This document shows positions 23,189-34,572 of a stretch of DNA of 64,000 bases, in pieces. The first letter of the stretch is position 1. Each line of letters starts with the position of its first letter. The notes below the pieces were generated by a model. It did no database searches. It saw only the letters and a list, made by a program, of their open reading frames with translations, and was not told where the DNA came from. The translations under genes were made by a program, and so were the position numbers. Origin of the DNA: Pueraria montana var. lobata (taxonomy: Eukaryota; Streptophyta; Magnoliopsida; Fabales; Fabaceae); NCBI GenBank assembly GCA_026413185.1, contig CM048652.1, positions 7,904,248-7,968,247 on the forward strand, written 5' to 3'.

Positions 23189-23805
23189 TGTTCTTGTCTA
23201 AGGGTAACAGGGTAATCTTCTGCTGGTGACTTCGGTCCGATATATCCAGCTAGTATCTGAATCCTTCTATGCGAACGAGGGGAGGGTACCTGCAAAAGGC
23301 ACTCCGACGCTCAAGTCAGCTTTCAGGGGAGGGTACCTATAAAAGGAACTCTGACGCTCAAGTCAGCTTTCGACTCAGAGCATTTAATAAGGGGTAATAA
23401 ATTAGGGTCAAAAGTTCCTGTATTTCGAGGATCATACTCCTTTGTATACTTACCTTGATGGGTCTTGGACTTTTATAGCCCCTGATTTTCTCGATGGCTT
23501 ATTATTGTTAATTAAGGTTGCTTAATTACCTTATAACCTTTAACTGTCCTATTAATATCCTTTTAGTGGAGTTTATCTTGCCTGAATGTTCTTCAAGGTA
23601 TTTGGTTACTATGATGTCGAATTCCCAAATATGTATATTCGGCTATTCAGCTAACCTTTTTGCCGAATACTTGTCTGAGGGTATTCGGCTAACCTTGTCG
23701 AATACTCGTTTGATGTGGAGGGTATTCCACTAATTGTGTAGTCGAATGCCCCTTCGGTATAGTGGGTATTCGGCTAATTGTATAGCCGAATACCCCTCTG
23801 GTATA
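23189..23805 (-). repeat. LTR (5' LTR in pol orientation)
   Basis: 617 bp, the same length as the left LTR and differing by scattered substitutions. It ends GGTATA followed by the target duplication AGTAA at 23806-23810. The unusual stretch is the tandem GAGGGTATTCGGC-type repeats near its + strand end. Confidence 0.92.
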
Positions 23806-24016
23806 AGTAATATATACTAAATAAGAACATAAGTATGCAAACAAAAATGGAAAATCAAATAAATAAAAACTGTGAAAGATAGGGAATAACAATAACAATT
23901 CCTTAGTAATTAGACAAAAACCCATATGCTCGTTTAAAAAACTTATTATTATTATTATTATTATTATGTAAAATAACATGCACGTAAATATGTGCAGTTA
24001 AATATACTCATTCAAT

Positions 24017-24019
<3 letters not shown>

Positions 24020-24062
<43 letters not shown>
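24020..24062. repeat. (TA)n microsatellite flanking the pararetrovirus insertion, left side
   Basis: About 21 TA units. About 160 bp of unrecognised DNA separate it from the first viral codons. A second TA tract lies exactly at the right edge of the viral block. Confidence 0.9.
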
Positions 24063-24065
<3 letters not shown>

Positions 24066-24209
24066 GAGAGATCAAATTACACCAGTATAACTTTAAAAGA
24101 GTTACACCATTTTAATAACTTGATATATAATGAAATTTTTATCGATCCAACTGTTGAATTATATCTACATATTACCAAGATTGTTTGTGTCAAATTTTGT
24201 CAAAATTGA

Positions 24210-25986
24210 ACAACAATAAGAAGACTAATAGGAACATTTTGTTATCAATATGGTATAGAAGTCATTAGAGCACCGAGTGCTCAAGTTAAGAAGAGAAATA
24301 AAAAACCATCAACTAATTATAGAAAACCATATAGGAAAAAATACAATAAAAATAATTTTCAAACTCAAAATAAAGAACAAAATAAAAAACCAAAAAGAAA
24401 ACCTAAATATAAAAAACTTCCTAAAAAAGATAATGCTTCCTGGAAATGTGGTAGAATAGGACATATTGCTAGTACCTGTAAAGTGCAACAAAAAATAAAT
24501 GAATTAGAAATAGATGAAAAACTAAAACAATGTCTTATTAATATATTAATAAATTTGGAACCTGAAGAATCTTCATCTGAAAATGAAGAATACGAAGATG
24601 ATATAATATATCAATTAGAAAATGAAACTTCTGAAAATTCTGAAACTTCTGATGAAGAATACTGTTTAGGACCAGAATTATGTACCTGTACAAATTGTAA
24701 AACAATAAATATGTTAACCAAAGATCAAACTACAACTTTAATAGCAATAATAGATAAATTAGAAGAATCTCCACTAAAAGATGAATTTTTACAACAATTA
24801 AATAATTTAATACAAAGAGATGAAAATAATAGAGCAGAAATAAAAGCAATAGATATAAAAGAAATTTACAATAGATTTAAAAAACCAAATAATCAATTAT
24901 CTATAAAAGACTTACAAGATGAAATAAAAAATCTTAAGCAAGAAATTCAAATTTTAAAGCAAAATGATATTTCTTTAGAATATAGATTATTGGAATTAGA
25001 AGGAAAAGAAATATTAAAAACACAAGAAAATATTCAATACGTTCCTAATGAAGAAGAAACATCAAATCAAAATTATATTAATCTATTAAGTATAATTACT
25101 ACACATAAATGGCATTGTGAAGTAACTTTAATAATTAAAGAAGAAAAGTTTAACATGATAGCTCTTATAGATTCAGGAGTAGATATTAATTGCATACAAG
25201 AAGGATTAATACCTACTAAATATTATGAAAAAACTTTAGAAGGAGTCACCAGTGCAAATGGATCAAAAATGAATATTCAATATAAATTATCAAATGTAAA
25301 AATTTGTAAAAACAAAATTTGTTATAATACTTCTTTTGTATTAGTAAAAAATATGAATACTTCATTAATATTAGGAACCCCATTTCTAACCTTATTATAT
25401 CCTTTTCAAGTCACTACAAATGGATTAATAACTACAACATTAGGTAAAGAAATATGTTTTGAATTTATAAAACCCCCAAGATCAAGAGAATTAAATTTAC
25501 TCAAAGACTCATCAATAAGTCAAATAAATTTAATAGAAAGAAAAAAGAAACATATAAATATGTTAAATAAAGAAATTCAATATAAAAGAATAGATGAACA
25601 ACTCAAGAATTCAAATATTCAAACTACTATAAAAAAATTTCAAGATAAAATAGAAAAAGAAATCTGTGAAACTAACCCAATAGCATTTTGGCATAGAAAA
25701 AAGTATGAAATATCATTACCATATATAGATGGGTTTAATGAAAAAGATATTCCAACTAAAGCCAGACCCATACAAATGAATCAACAATACTTAGAATATT
25801 GTAAAAAAGAAATACAAGAATATTTAGACAAAGGATTAATTAGACCATCAAAATCTCCATGGAGTTGTTCAGGTTTTTATGTCATGAATGCTTCAGAACT
25901 AGAAAGAGGCGCGCCAAGATTAGTAATTAATTATAAACCTCTTAACAAAGTATTAAAATGGATAAGATATCCTTTACCTAATAAAG
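24210..25986 (+). pseudogene. Endogenous caulimovirid polyprotein fragment: capsid end, protease, RT start
   Basis: One frame is open from 24210 to about 25986 and continues as chance coding to 26111. It holds a Lys-rich capsid C terminus, a CCHC zinc knuckle near 24444-24480 whose first Cys is Ser (SWKCGRIGHIASTC), an acidic region, an aspartic protease with the DSG active site near 25170, and the first part of a reverse transcriptase up to about 25986. There the viral homology stops and sequence from the opposite strand begins. The upstream capsid and movement-protein parts are absent. The family is Caulimoviridae; genus is uncertain. It is an inherited, incomplete copy. Confidence 0.85.
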
Positions 25987-25989
25987 GTG

Positions 25990-26378
25990 ATTTAGGATTG
26001 AAGCTATCTGTCTTGGATTGGTGGATTGAGTCCAGGATTTTTCTAGTACCATTATTGGAAGATCTTCATCTTTGTCTATATAGTTATCTTCTTCATTGGA
26101 GGATCGAGTAATAAAATCTCTGGGGCCTACAAGAGTATTTTGGTATTGAAGAGGGGTAAATCTGTTGGAATAATTGGCTAAAGGGTTTGAAGGACCTGGT
26201 GATTGAACTATTTTTGAAGGTGAAGTTTTAACTATATTGTCTATTGTGGGTCTTACTATTTCTTTTCTTATTCTGGGAGTCATGGTAGGAGTTATAGGGG
26301 CTGGAAGCCGTATTGAACTTGTAACTTTAGGGGTAGCCAGTGGGGGACCGTATTGATCTTTGTTGTTGGGCTTTGTAC
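25990..26378 (-). pseudogene. Caulimovirid second ORF, N-terminal fragment (copy A)
   Basis: This nearly matches 28721-29098. It is a Pro-rich N-terminal region followed by an acidic stretch (EEDNYIDKDEDLP) and ends at the inversion junction near 25990. The ATG that starts this ORF in copy B reads ATA here, so copy A also lacks its start. Function is unknown. Confidence 0.75.
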
Positions 26379-27345
26379 TTATTTTGAGCCCTGTAAAAAC
26401 TCTCTTGTTAAAAAATCTGGTAAAGAATTATTTTTTCCTTTTATATGTTCGATATCAAAATCAAAACAAGAAAGTAAAGATTGCCATCTAGCAAATATGT
26501 GTTTTGAAACCAAATTTTGAACATCTTTTTGTAAAACACTAGGAGCAGCTTTACAATCAGTTCGAACTAAAAATCTTTTATTGAATAAATCATCTTGAAA
26601 TTTTTGAAGACATAAGACTATTGAAAGAATTTCTTGTTTAACAGTAGAGTATTTTTGCTGAGCTGGATGCCAAATACTCGAATGATATCTGACTACCTGT
26701 TCTTTAGAAGAGTGTTGAGATACTTGTTTAAGAATCCCACCATAACCTAATTCTGATGCATCTGTTTCTACTATAAGGAAGGCATCTAGGTCTGGTATTC
26801 CTAAACAGGGTAACCTTTTTACTATCTTTTTTACCTGTTCTACTACTTGAGACATTTCTTCTGACCAAGCAGGAGGATTTTTTCTTAATCGTTTGTATAA
26901 TGGGGAACACAAAATTCTTATATTTGGAATAAAGTCTGCTATGTAGTTGACACATCCTAAAAATCTTTGTAATTGCTTTTTATCTTTTATTTCATTTGGA
27001 AATTTATCAGCAAATTCTATTGATCTTTGTATTGGAGTAATTGTTCCTTGATATATTTCATATCCTAAAAATCTTGTCTTTGTTTGAAATATTTTCATCT
27101 TTTTTGCTGACACTACCAATCCATTTTCTTTAATAATTTCTATAAATTTATTTAAATGTTCTATATGTTGATTAATATTTTTTGAAAAAATTATGACATC
27201 ATCTAAGTATACTATTGGAAATTCCATATATGAGTAAAATATATCATTCATTATATTTTGAAATTCACTTGGAGCATTTTTTAATCCTTGTGGCATTACA
27301 TTCCATTCATAATGACCAAAAGTTACTACAAAAGCATTTTTGTAC
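26379..27345 (-). pseudogene. Caulimovirid RT/RNase H fragment (copy A)
   Basis: Reading leftward from about 27345: VMPQGLKNAPSEFQ, the catalytic box YLDD, the connection region, then RNase H with TDASELGYGG, and the C terminus. The open frame extends to 27521, but 27346-27521 is not RT-like. It is joined directly to what looks like the viral leader. The fragment is about 97-98% identical by eye to 29095-30062. It lacks the fingers of the RT and all of capsid and protease, so it cannot work alone. Confidence 0.88.
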
Positions 27346-27850
27346 TTATCAGAGACAAGATCGGAATTCATTAGAAACAGTATGAGAATTCGTAAAGAAA
27401 ATTTGTAAAAGTAATTGAAAAGTGATGGAAGGTATAATATCAGAGTAATTAAAGACAAAACTTGAATTGGAAAATTAAGAAGGATAGAACTTACAAATGA
27501 AAGCTTTAAAATAGAAGGCAAGGCAGAGAGAGTGAAAAGATTTGAGAAATTTTTAAAGTGGATTTCATTCAGAAAAAACCTCTGCCCTCTAAGGCTCAGA
27601 AGGAGACCTTATATAACGGAGGAAGCTAAGCATAATTTACACTCAGGGGTACATAGGATCCCTCATTATTAAGGGTAAAAAGAGAAAGTATAAATTTACA
27701 ACTGGCACACCTATTAAACAGATAAGATGGCCGACACTCTAAAGTAGAAAGGACTAAAGTAATTTACAGCTGGGGTCAAGTGAGTTGCCAGCGCAAAATA
27801 TTTTTAACTTTATTGTTGTCATTTTCTGCCGACACTTCTTATTGGACCAC
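27346..27850 (-). promoter_or_regulatory. Viral intergenic region with TATA box
   Basis: This non-coding stretch lies between the end of the second ORF (27851) and the copy A RT fragment, where the pregenomic promoter of a caulimovirid is expected. A TATATAAGG on the minus strand at 27615-27607 is followed by a pyrimidine-rich segment (GTCTCCTTCTGAGCC). I could not find a good tRNA-Met primer-binding site. Confidence 0.55.
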
Positions 27851-29098
27851 TTAATCAAACATATCTCCGTTGCGAAGATATAGATTTGACTGGGAGGTGC
27901 TTTCTCTGAATCCTTCTTCTGCATTCTTATCTTGTACAGATCTTACTTTTTTCAGCCGGTCTTCAAATTCTTCTTGCGAAGTGGCTGATGCTAATTCTGC
28001 CATAATCTTTTGTTTTTCCACTAAAAATAATGCTTCTTGTTCAGAATCTTTTTCTAACTGTGATTTTGGTTCTTGATGAGTTTTTAACCATTCATTGATT
28101 TTTGCTTTATTGAGTAATTCAATATTGAACTTCTTCCACCACTTTACCTTTATTTGTCTTGTCAACATTCTGATATCAATATTGTCATAAAGTCGAGTAT
28201 AGATGTATTCCCATGCCATTATCCAAGTAATTCCTTGAGAAGCTACGAATGATATGAATCGATATCCCGGTACAAATGTTGAATGTTCTTTAAAGTACTT
28301 ATAAATTTCTTCAACTTGGTCAGGAAATATTGCTGGTATTTGACCAAAGTCGAGAAACCATTTAATAAACCATTTGGAAAATTTTAAAGGTATTCCTCTT
28401 CTAAACCAAATAAACCAGGAGTGTTGATCTGGACTTAAGTATAACATATGGCTCCATGCATCCATGTAATCATAATAAGTAAAGGTTTGGGGATTAAAGG
28501 CTCTTGAAAATGGTTTTGAAGAATATAAGGGTTGGTTCCAATCTTGAGGGGTTAAAACCTTTAAAATTTTGAACTTAGAAAACTGGATATTTCCCTGTTG
28601 GTCTTTGTTATGCCATAATTCTATTGAGTCGGTGTCTACTAGTATAAACTCATAAAAAGTTCTGGTTTTTGATAAATTTATTGGAGGGTAATGAAAGTCT
28701 TGAGGGAAAAGAGTTGAAGCTCACTGTCTTGGATTAGTGGATTGAGTCCAGGATTTTTCTAGTACCATTATTGGAAGATCTTCATCTTTGTCTATATAGT
28801 TATCTTCTTCATTGGAAGATTGAGTAATAAAATCTCTGGGGCCTACAAGAGTATTTTGGTATTGAAGGGGGGTAAATCTGTTGGAATAATTGGCTAAAGG
28901 GTTAGAAGGACCTGGTGATTGTAATATTTTTGAAGGTGAAGTTTTAACTATATTGGCTATTGTGGGTCTTACTATTTCTTTTCTTATTCTGGGAGTCATG
29001 GTAGGAGTTATAGGGGCTGGAAGCCGTATTGAACTTGTAACTTTAGGGCTAGCCAGTGGGGGACCGTATTGATCTTTGTTGTTGGGCTTTGTACTCAT
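27851..29098 (-). pseudogene. Caulimovirid second ORF (copy B), one internal stop
   Basis: It starts at an ATG (29098) overlapping the end of the RNase H frame. About 125 codons run to a TGA at 28721-28723; beyond it the same frame is open to the stop at 27851, about 290 more codons. The second part is Trp- and aromatic-rich (SWFIWFRRG, then KWFIKWFLDFG) and has a Glu/Lys-rich end. A downstream second ORF of unknown function after RT/RNase H resembles the florendovirus layout as I recall it. I give no function. Confidence 0.7.
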
Positions 29099-30062
29099 TT
29101 TGAGCCCTGTAAAAACTCTCTTGTTAAAAAATCTGGTAAAGAATTATCTTTTCCTTTTATATGTTCGATATCAAAATCAAAACAAGAAAGTAAAGATTGC
29201 CATCTAGCAAATATGTGTTTTGAAACCAAATTTTGAACATCTTTTTGTAAAACACTAGGAGCAGCTTTACAATCAGTTCGAACTAAAAATCTTTTATTGA
29301 ATAAATCATCTTGAAATTTTTGAAGACATAAGACTATTGAAAGAATTTCTTGTTTAACAGTAGAGTATTTTTGCTGAGCTGGATGCCAAATACTCGAATG
29401 ATATCTGACTACCTGTTCTTTAGAAGAGTGTTGAGCTACTTGTTTAAGAATCCCACCATAACCTAATTCTGATGCATCTGTTTCTACTATAAGGAAGGCA
29501 TCTAGGTCTGGTATTCCTAAACAGGGTAACCTTTTTACTATCTTTTTTACCTGTTCTATTACTTGAGACATTTCTTCTGACCAAGCAGGAGGATTTTTTC
29601 TTAATCGTTTGTATAATGGGGAACACAAAATTCTAATATTTGTAATAAAGTCTGCTACATAGTTTACTCATCCTAAAAATCTTTGTAATTGATTTTTATC
29701 TTTTATTTCATTTGGAAATTTATCAGCAAATTCTATTGATCTTTGTATTGGAGTAATTGTTCCTTGATATATTTCATATCCTAAAAATCTGGTCTTTGTT
29801 TGAAATATTTTCATCTTTTTTGCTGACACTACCAATCCATTTTCTTTAATAATTTCTATAAATTTATTTAAATGTTCTATATGTTGATTAATATTTTTTG
29901 AAAAAATTAAGACATCATCTAAGTATACTATTGCAAATTCCATATATGAGTAAAATATATCATTCATTATATTTTGAAATTCACTTGGAGCATTTTTTAA
30001 TCCTTGTGGCATTACATTTCATTCATAATGACCAAAAGGTACTACAAAAGCAGTTTTGTACT
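29095..30062 (-). pseudogene. Caulimovirid RT/RNase H fragment (copy B)
   Basis: Same content as copy A: VMPQGLKNAPSEFQ, YLDD, then RNase H with TDASELGYGG and TDCKA. An in-frame TGA near 30021 precedes VMPQG, and another stop near 29668 splits it. RT homology begins at the same codon as in copy A and is joined at 30062 to a (TA)n tract. It runs straight into the second ORF, giving the natural viral order RT, RNase H, ORF2, intergenic. Confidence 0.88.
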
Positions 30063-30066
30063 TATC

Positions 30067-30091
30067 TTTATATATATATATATATATATAT
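30067..30091. repeat. (TA)n microsatellite at the right edge of the viral block
   Basis: About 12 TA units abut the last viral codons. Together with the left TA tract at 24020-24062 they bracket the insertion. Confidence 0.9.
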
Positions 30092-31453
30092 CCTAAGACA
30101 AAGTTATGACACTAAAGGTCAATAGTATCAAAATTTATTTCAAAAGTTTAATTAATGTGTTTTATGGGATAATGTATTGTTCCAATGTAATCCTAAAATA
30201 ATATATAGTTGTTGATAAAAATTCTCATTCCAAAATAATTTGGACTTTCTCTCTATCAAGAATTTATTCTAACTTGAAGGTATTAAGTTTTAAATGAGAA
30301 AATCGATTCGTAAACATAAAAAGCTCGGAGTCGATTTTCTCTTGAGTCGCAAGAGTGAATATTTTTATTTGTTTTATACTAAATTCGGATTGAAAAACAC
30401 TGTTAATCATCGTATAGAAATATAATACTAATAATTAAAGTGAGAAGGAAAAAAATGAAAAAAAAAAAAAAAGAGCCCGGGAAAGAATAGATAGGTGTCA
30501 GCGTCACGTATCTAAGTAAGAATCTTGTACCACTGACAGAATTGCCTCGTGATCTCGTTCTTGTTTTGCAATGGTCGTCCCTCCTAGCACTATCCTTTTA
30601 CAATTTAGCCTTTTTCTCGACATGGAAAGAAAATGAGAAAAGAAAAAAAAAAGAATATAATTATGATAGGTTGTATTTAAATCTCAATGATATAATAAAA
30701 TATAATTAAAATAACAAATAAGGTGTCTCAGTATGTGTGTTATTTTATCAATTTGATACCCATCGGCGTTGTTTTTTTGCCTGTGCTGAAATGAAAAGTT
30801 CCATATTCTGCATTCCTTTTGTTCTTGTTCCAAACAATAACTGCGTCTTCGAAATTGATATTTTCTTCTCTCAGTTCTCTGTCGTTGACTCGTTGCTAAT
30901 GCTAGTTCATGTGTTTCTCAAACAATGCGTTAATTTTTGGTCGGCCATATAAAAAAAGGCAACGAAAAAAAACAAAAGTAAGATAAAACGTTTCGAAACA
31001 ATATCTCTCACATTTGGAGCGGTCATCAATAGCAAAGAAAGAAAAATAATTGAGTTTAACTATTATGTATTGTTACTGTAAAAAAAATTACACTGTTATA
31101 AAATAATAAAAATTTGGTTAAGAAGTTACGCTGTATAAATTTCTTATACCGTAGAAATCGAAAACAGAGATAGCAGAAGTTTATAACAATTCATGAACCC
31201 TGCTTGATCAACTGAACTAGACTCTATAATTCATAAAATTGTTTAATTTAAACGGTTACAGTTGCTATTAGAAATATAATTAACAAGGTAATGTAATTAT
31301 AAATAGATATAAAATTTAAAACTTTTATGAAAGATGGTTTACGTGGAAGAGACCAATGGTTTACTAATATATTATATATATAATATTGGTAAAGGATTGA
31401 CAATTTTTTTTTAACTCCCACAAGAATCATCCCACATTGTTTACTAACTAGTG
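30092..31453. other. Intergenic DNA, no gene seen
   Basis: AT-rich with a poly-A run near 30459-30473. No coding region, RNA gene or bounded element is recognisable. Confidence 0.5.
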
Positions 31454-31461
31454 ACTCTACC

Positions 31462-32799
31462 TAGGGATGACAAAGTGTACCCGGATCCTATGGGTACCCG
31501 CAAAAATATTCGCAAGCGGGTCGGGTAAATACCTGTTTATTGGGGCTGGGGCCGGGGCCGGGTATTTACCCGCAATTTTTTGCGGGTGGTGGGTATGGGT
31601 ACGGGTACTATGGTACCCGCCCCGCCCGCACCTATCATATATATATAATTAAAATAACTTAAATAAATAATTATGTTATATATATACTTTTTTGTAAAAA
31701 AATAATTTTATATTTTCCATAAACTAACACTAATAGTAAAAGATTTATGTTATAATTTACAATAATTTTATATTTTTAATATTATGTGTGAATGCTTTTA
31801 ATGTTAAGTTTGAATTATTTAAGCGTGAATTTTCAATTTATTTGTAATAATTTTTTAATTAATATTTTTATAGCTTAAATGCAATTTTGGTTCATCTATT
31901 TTGCATAATCCGCAATTTTGGTCCCCCTATTTTAAAATAGAGACGTTTAGTCTCCCAATTTTCTAAAATATGTAATTTTGGTTCTTCCATCAAATTGAAA
32001 GCGTTGACTGTTAAGAGATTGACATTAACCTTAACGTGGTCCAAATATAATGACGTGACACGAGATTATTTATTTAGTTTTTAATTATTTTAAATACTGA
32101 GTAGAATAATTGATGAAAAATATATTTTATAAAAAGGTAATATCATTTATTTGACTACGATGTGCCATGTATTTCAACAATGTAGAACTAATTTAAAATA
32201 AATGATTAAGACTTGTGATTTCTATTTTAGGACTCACGATTACCCTAACCATTAAAATCGACGTGACATGTGTTTTAATGACGTAGATAAACAAATAATT
32301 AGTACTCATTATTTAAAATAATTAAAAAAATAAATAAATAATCTCGTGTCACATCACTATATTTGGACCACGTCAAGGTCACCATTAATCTCTTAACTGT
32401 CAATGCTTTCAATTTGATGAAAGGACAAAAATTACGGATTTTACAAAATTGGGAGACTAAATGTCTCTATAGAGGGACCAAGATTGCTAATTGTGCAAAA
32501 TAGGAGGACTAAATGTCTCTATTTTAAAATAGGATGACTAAAATTGCGGATTGTGCAAAATAGGGGGATCAAAATTACATTTAAGCCTATTTTTTTTATT
32601 GATTTATTAACTTCATACATAAGTAAAGTGCGGGTAGCGGGTGCGGGTATGGGTATATAGGTACCCAGCGGGTACGGGGATGGGGATTAAAGTTGCTACC
32701 CACGCGGGTATGGGACCGGGTACGGATATTTTTTTTAAATGCGGATATAAGGATGGGTACTATAGGACCCTACCCAGATCCTACTCATTTCCATCCCTA
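31462..32799. mobile_element. hAT-type element with a nested foldback MITE
   Basis: Ends TAGGGATGACAA and TTTCCATCCCTA, with a perfect 8-bp duplication ACTCTACC (31454-31461 and 32800-32807). Subterminal CGGGTA/TACCCG repeats resemble the element at 21813. It is 1338 bp and has no transposase. Its AT-rich core hosts a second element at about 31873-32586. Confidence 0.92.
31873..32586. mobile_element. Foldback MITE with long inverted arms, nested in the hAT element
   Basis: The left arm begins GCTTAAATGCAATTTTGG and the right arm is its inverted copy ending in CATTTAAGC. The arms extend about 230-300 bp each, including a shared CACGAGATTATTTATTTA. Long inverted arms suggest a Mutator-type MITE, but I could not fix a target duplication. 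Confidence 0.75.
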
Positions 32800-32807
32800 A
32801 CTCTACC

Positions 32808-33733
32808 CGGTGATGACTGGGACTTTTTTCCCCTATAGATTTGTATTAGTAGGATTATATATATTTTTTTAATGTTACCTACCAAGTTAACTTTATTGAT
32901 TGCATGTTAAAAAGAGATATTTCCGCTATTTGTTAACTTATAGTATTATCTTTGTTAATTTAAATTCTATTTGCAAAATTATTTTTTGATTTCAATAATT
33001 TATATACATATATTTTCTATTACGGTTGTTTTTAATATGTACTTACCAGAATTTTAATTAAAATAAATATAAGAACTACCAGTGTACTACATTTTTTTTA
33101 CGTGTTAGATTAAGACATCTACAATATAAACATGAACGGGCAAATAATAATATCTTTTTTGAAATGTTAGACAATGATTTTACTTGGTTTTTTTACATTT
33201 ATTTTTTTCATATAATTTCAATAATGGATAAGGAAATCACATGTCACAATAATACCACCATAATCGGATAATGTCAAGTGTCCATAATCAAAATGTCTAT
33301 GCAAAAGTTAGTTGTCCACAGGGGGAAAATATTGACAAAAATTAGTAAGATTATATATTCTGAAAAAAATGCTAAATAAACTGTGATGCAAACGAAAAAA
33401 TAACTAACAATAAATCATTTCAAAATTAAAAACTTAATATTAAAATTATATTAGTGTAATTATCTTAAATAACTATTACCTCCGGCTTTAAATCTAAACC
33501 AAAAATTGACTTGTACTTTGAATTTCAATATAAACACATTCAACTAAACCAAAATATCTTATCTATTAATAAGGGTTTTAATTACAATGAATCATTCTTA
33601 TTCTTGATATCAACTTCCGAGCATATAGTCAAGTATTATTTCAATTACAAGGAGACTATTAGTGATATTTTTTTATTATACAACAGTGTAAAAAAATTTT
33701 ACATCATAGTGAAATTTAATTATATTTTACACA

Positions 33734-33784
<51 letters not shown>

Positions 33785-34572
33785 TTTGGGAATAATTATA
33801 AATAATAAATAATATAATATTTCCTTTTCTAAATCTATTAATGACAGGAACTGGATAATAAGTATAGAAAAATAGAATGATATTCGAATAAATAATTATA
33901 TACGAACCATTTTTTATTTTAATTAGAAGCAAGATAAACACATTTGGGTACATATAGTATAATAGATAACAAACTCAAACAGTTTGTCTATATACTTTAC
34001 AGGAAAATTTATTCGTTAAGGTATGAAAAGAAAATGGAATGGTAGGTAGAGATTGGATAAAAAAACATAAAACTATACCAGTAGTTCGATAGCTTAGAAT
34101 CCTCCAGGTTATTGTTGTAGAAGGTCCACATGTTTATTACCCTTTAGGTTCACCAGTGTCGACGTCTATTGAAGTTGATACTTGATTTATTTAGAGAAGC
34201 CCATATTCACTATTCCGTATCAGAATTATTTAAGGTCAGTCACTAAAAAAATAAACTAAATAATAAACACAAAAGAAGAATAAGCAAACAACCTTATCTT
34301 TAGGATTAAGTGAAATTCTGATAATAAAATGAATCTTCTTCTGAAAAGAAGTTGACTATTGTTTTCCATTTTCATGAGTTCCTGTCACAATGAAAATTAT
34401 AAGAATAAGAAACAAAAGACAAAGCTGAATGACAAATTATAAAATACTTAAGAACAACTAAAATAATTAATTGAAAGGATATCTTACTAAAAATAAAATT
34501 TGATAATTAAAAAATTAAAACTAAAAATGCAGAAAAATTAATAAATACCTACGAAAAGAATAAAGGAGGTTT
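32808..34572. other. Intergenic DNA with (TA)n at 33738-33782
   Basis: AT-rich, no gene seen. If the Helitron ends here its 3' terminus should read CTRRT on the minus strand with a hairpin just upstream. I looked and found no convincing candidate. Confidence 0.5.

Larger units (their letters stand above)
15378..23805 (-). mobile_element. Ty3/Gypsy LTR retrotransposon, Tat lineage, gag/PR-deleted
   Basis: The element is 8428 bp, flanked by the 5-bp duplication AGTAA (15373-15377 and 23806-23810), with 617-bp LTRs at both ends. The pol genes read on the minus strand in the order RT, RNase H, archaeal-like RNase H, integrase, so the right LTR is the 5' LTR. An extra ORF on the opposite strand lies between integrase and the 3' LTR, with a tandem repeat block beside it. 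The second RNase H and the antisense ORF are Tat-lineage traits. RT sequence begins within about 30-100 bp of the right LTR, so gag and protease are missing. Stops, a frameshift and a hAT insertion make it defective. Confidence 0.92.

Noticed and set aside
27420..27470. Possible tRNA-Met primer-binding site near GGTATAATATCAGAG
   Set aside because: It is on the wrong strand for the viral direction and matches poorly.
34070..34160. ACCAG motifs as the Helitron 3' end (CTGGT on minus)
   Set aside because: No hairpin lies next to them, and the 5-bp motif is too common to support a terminus.
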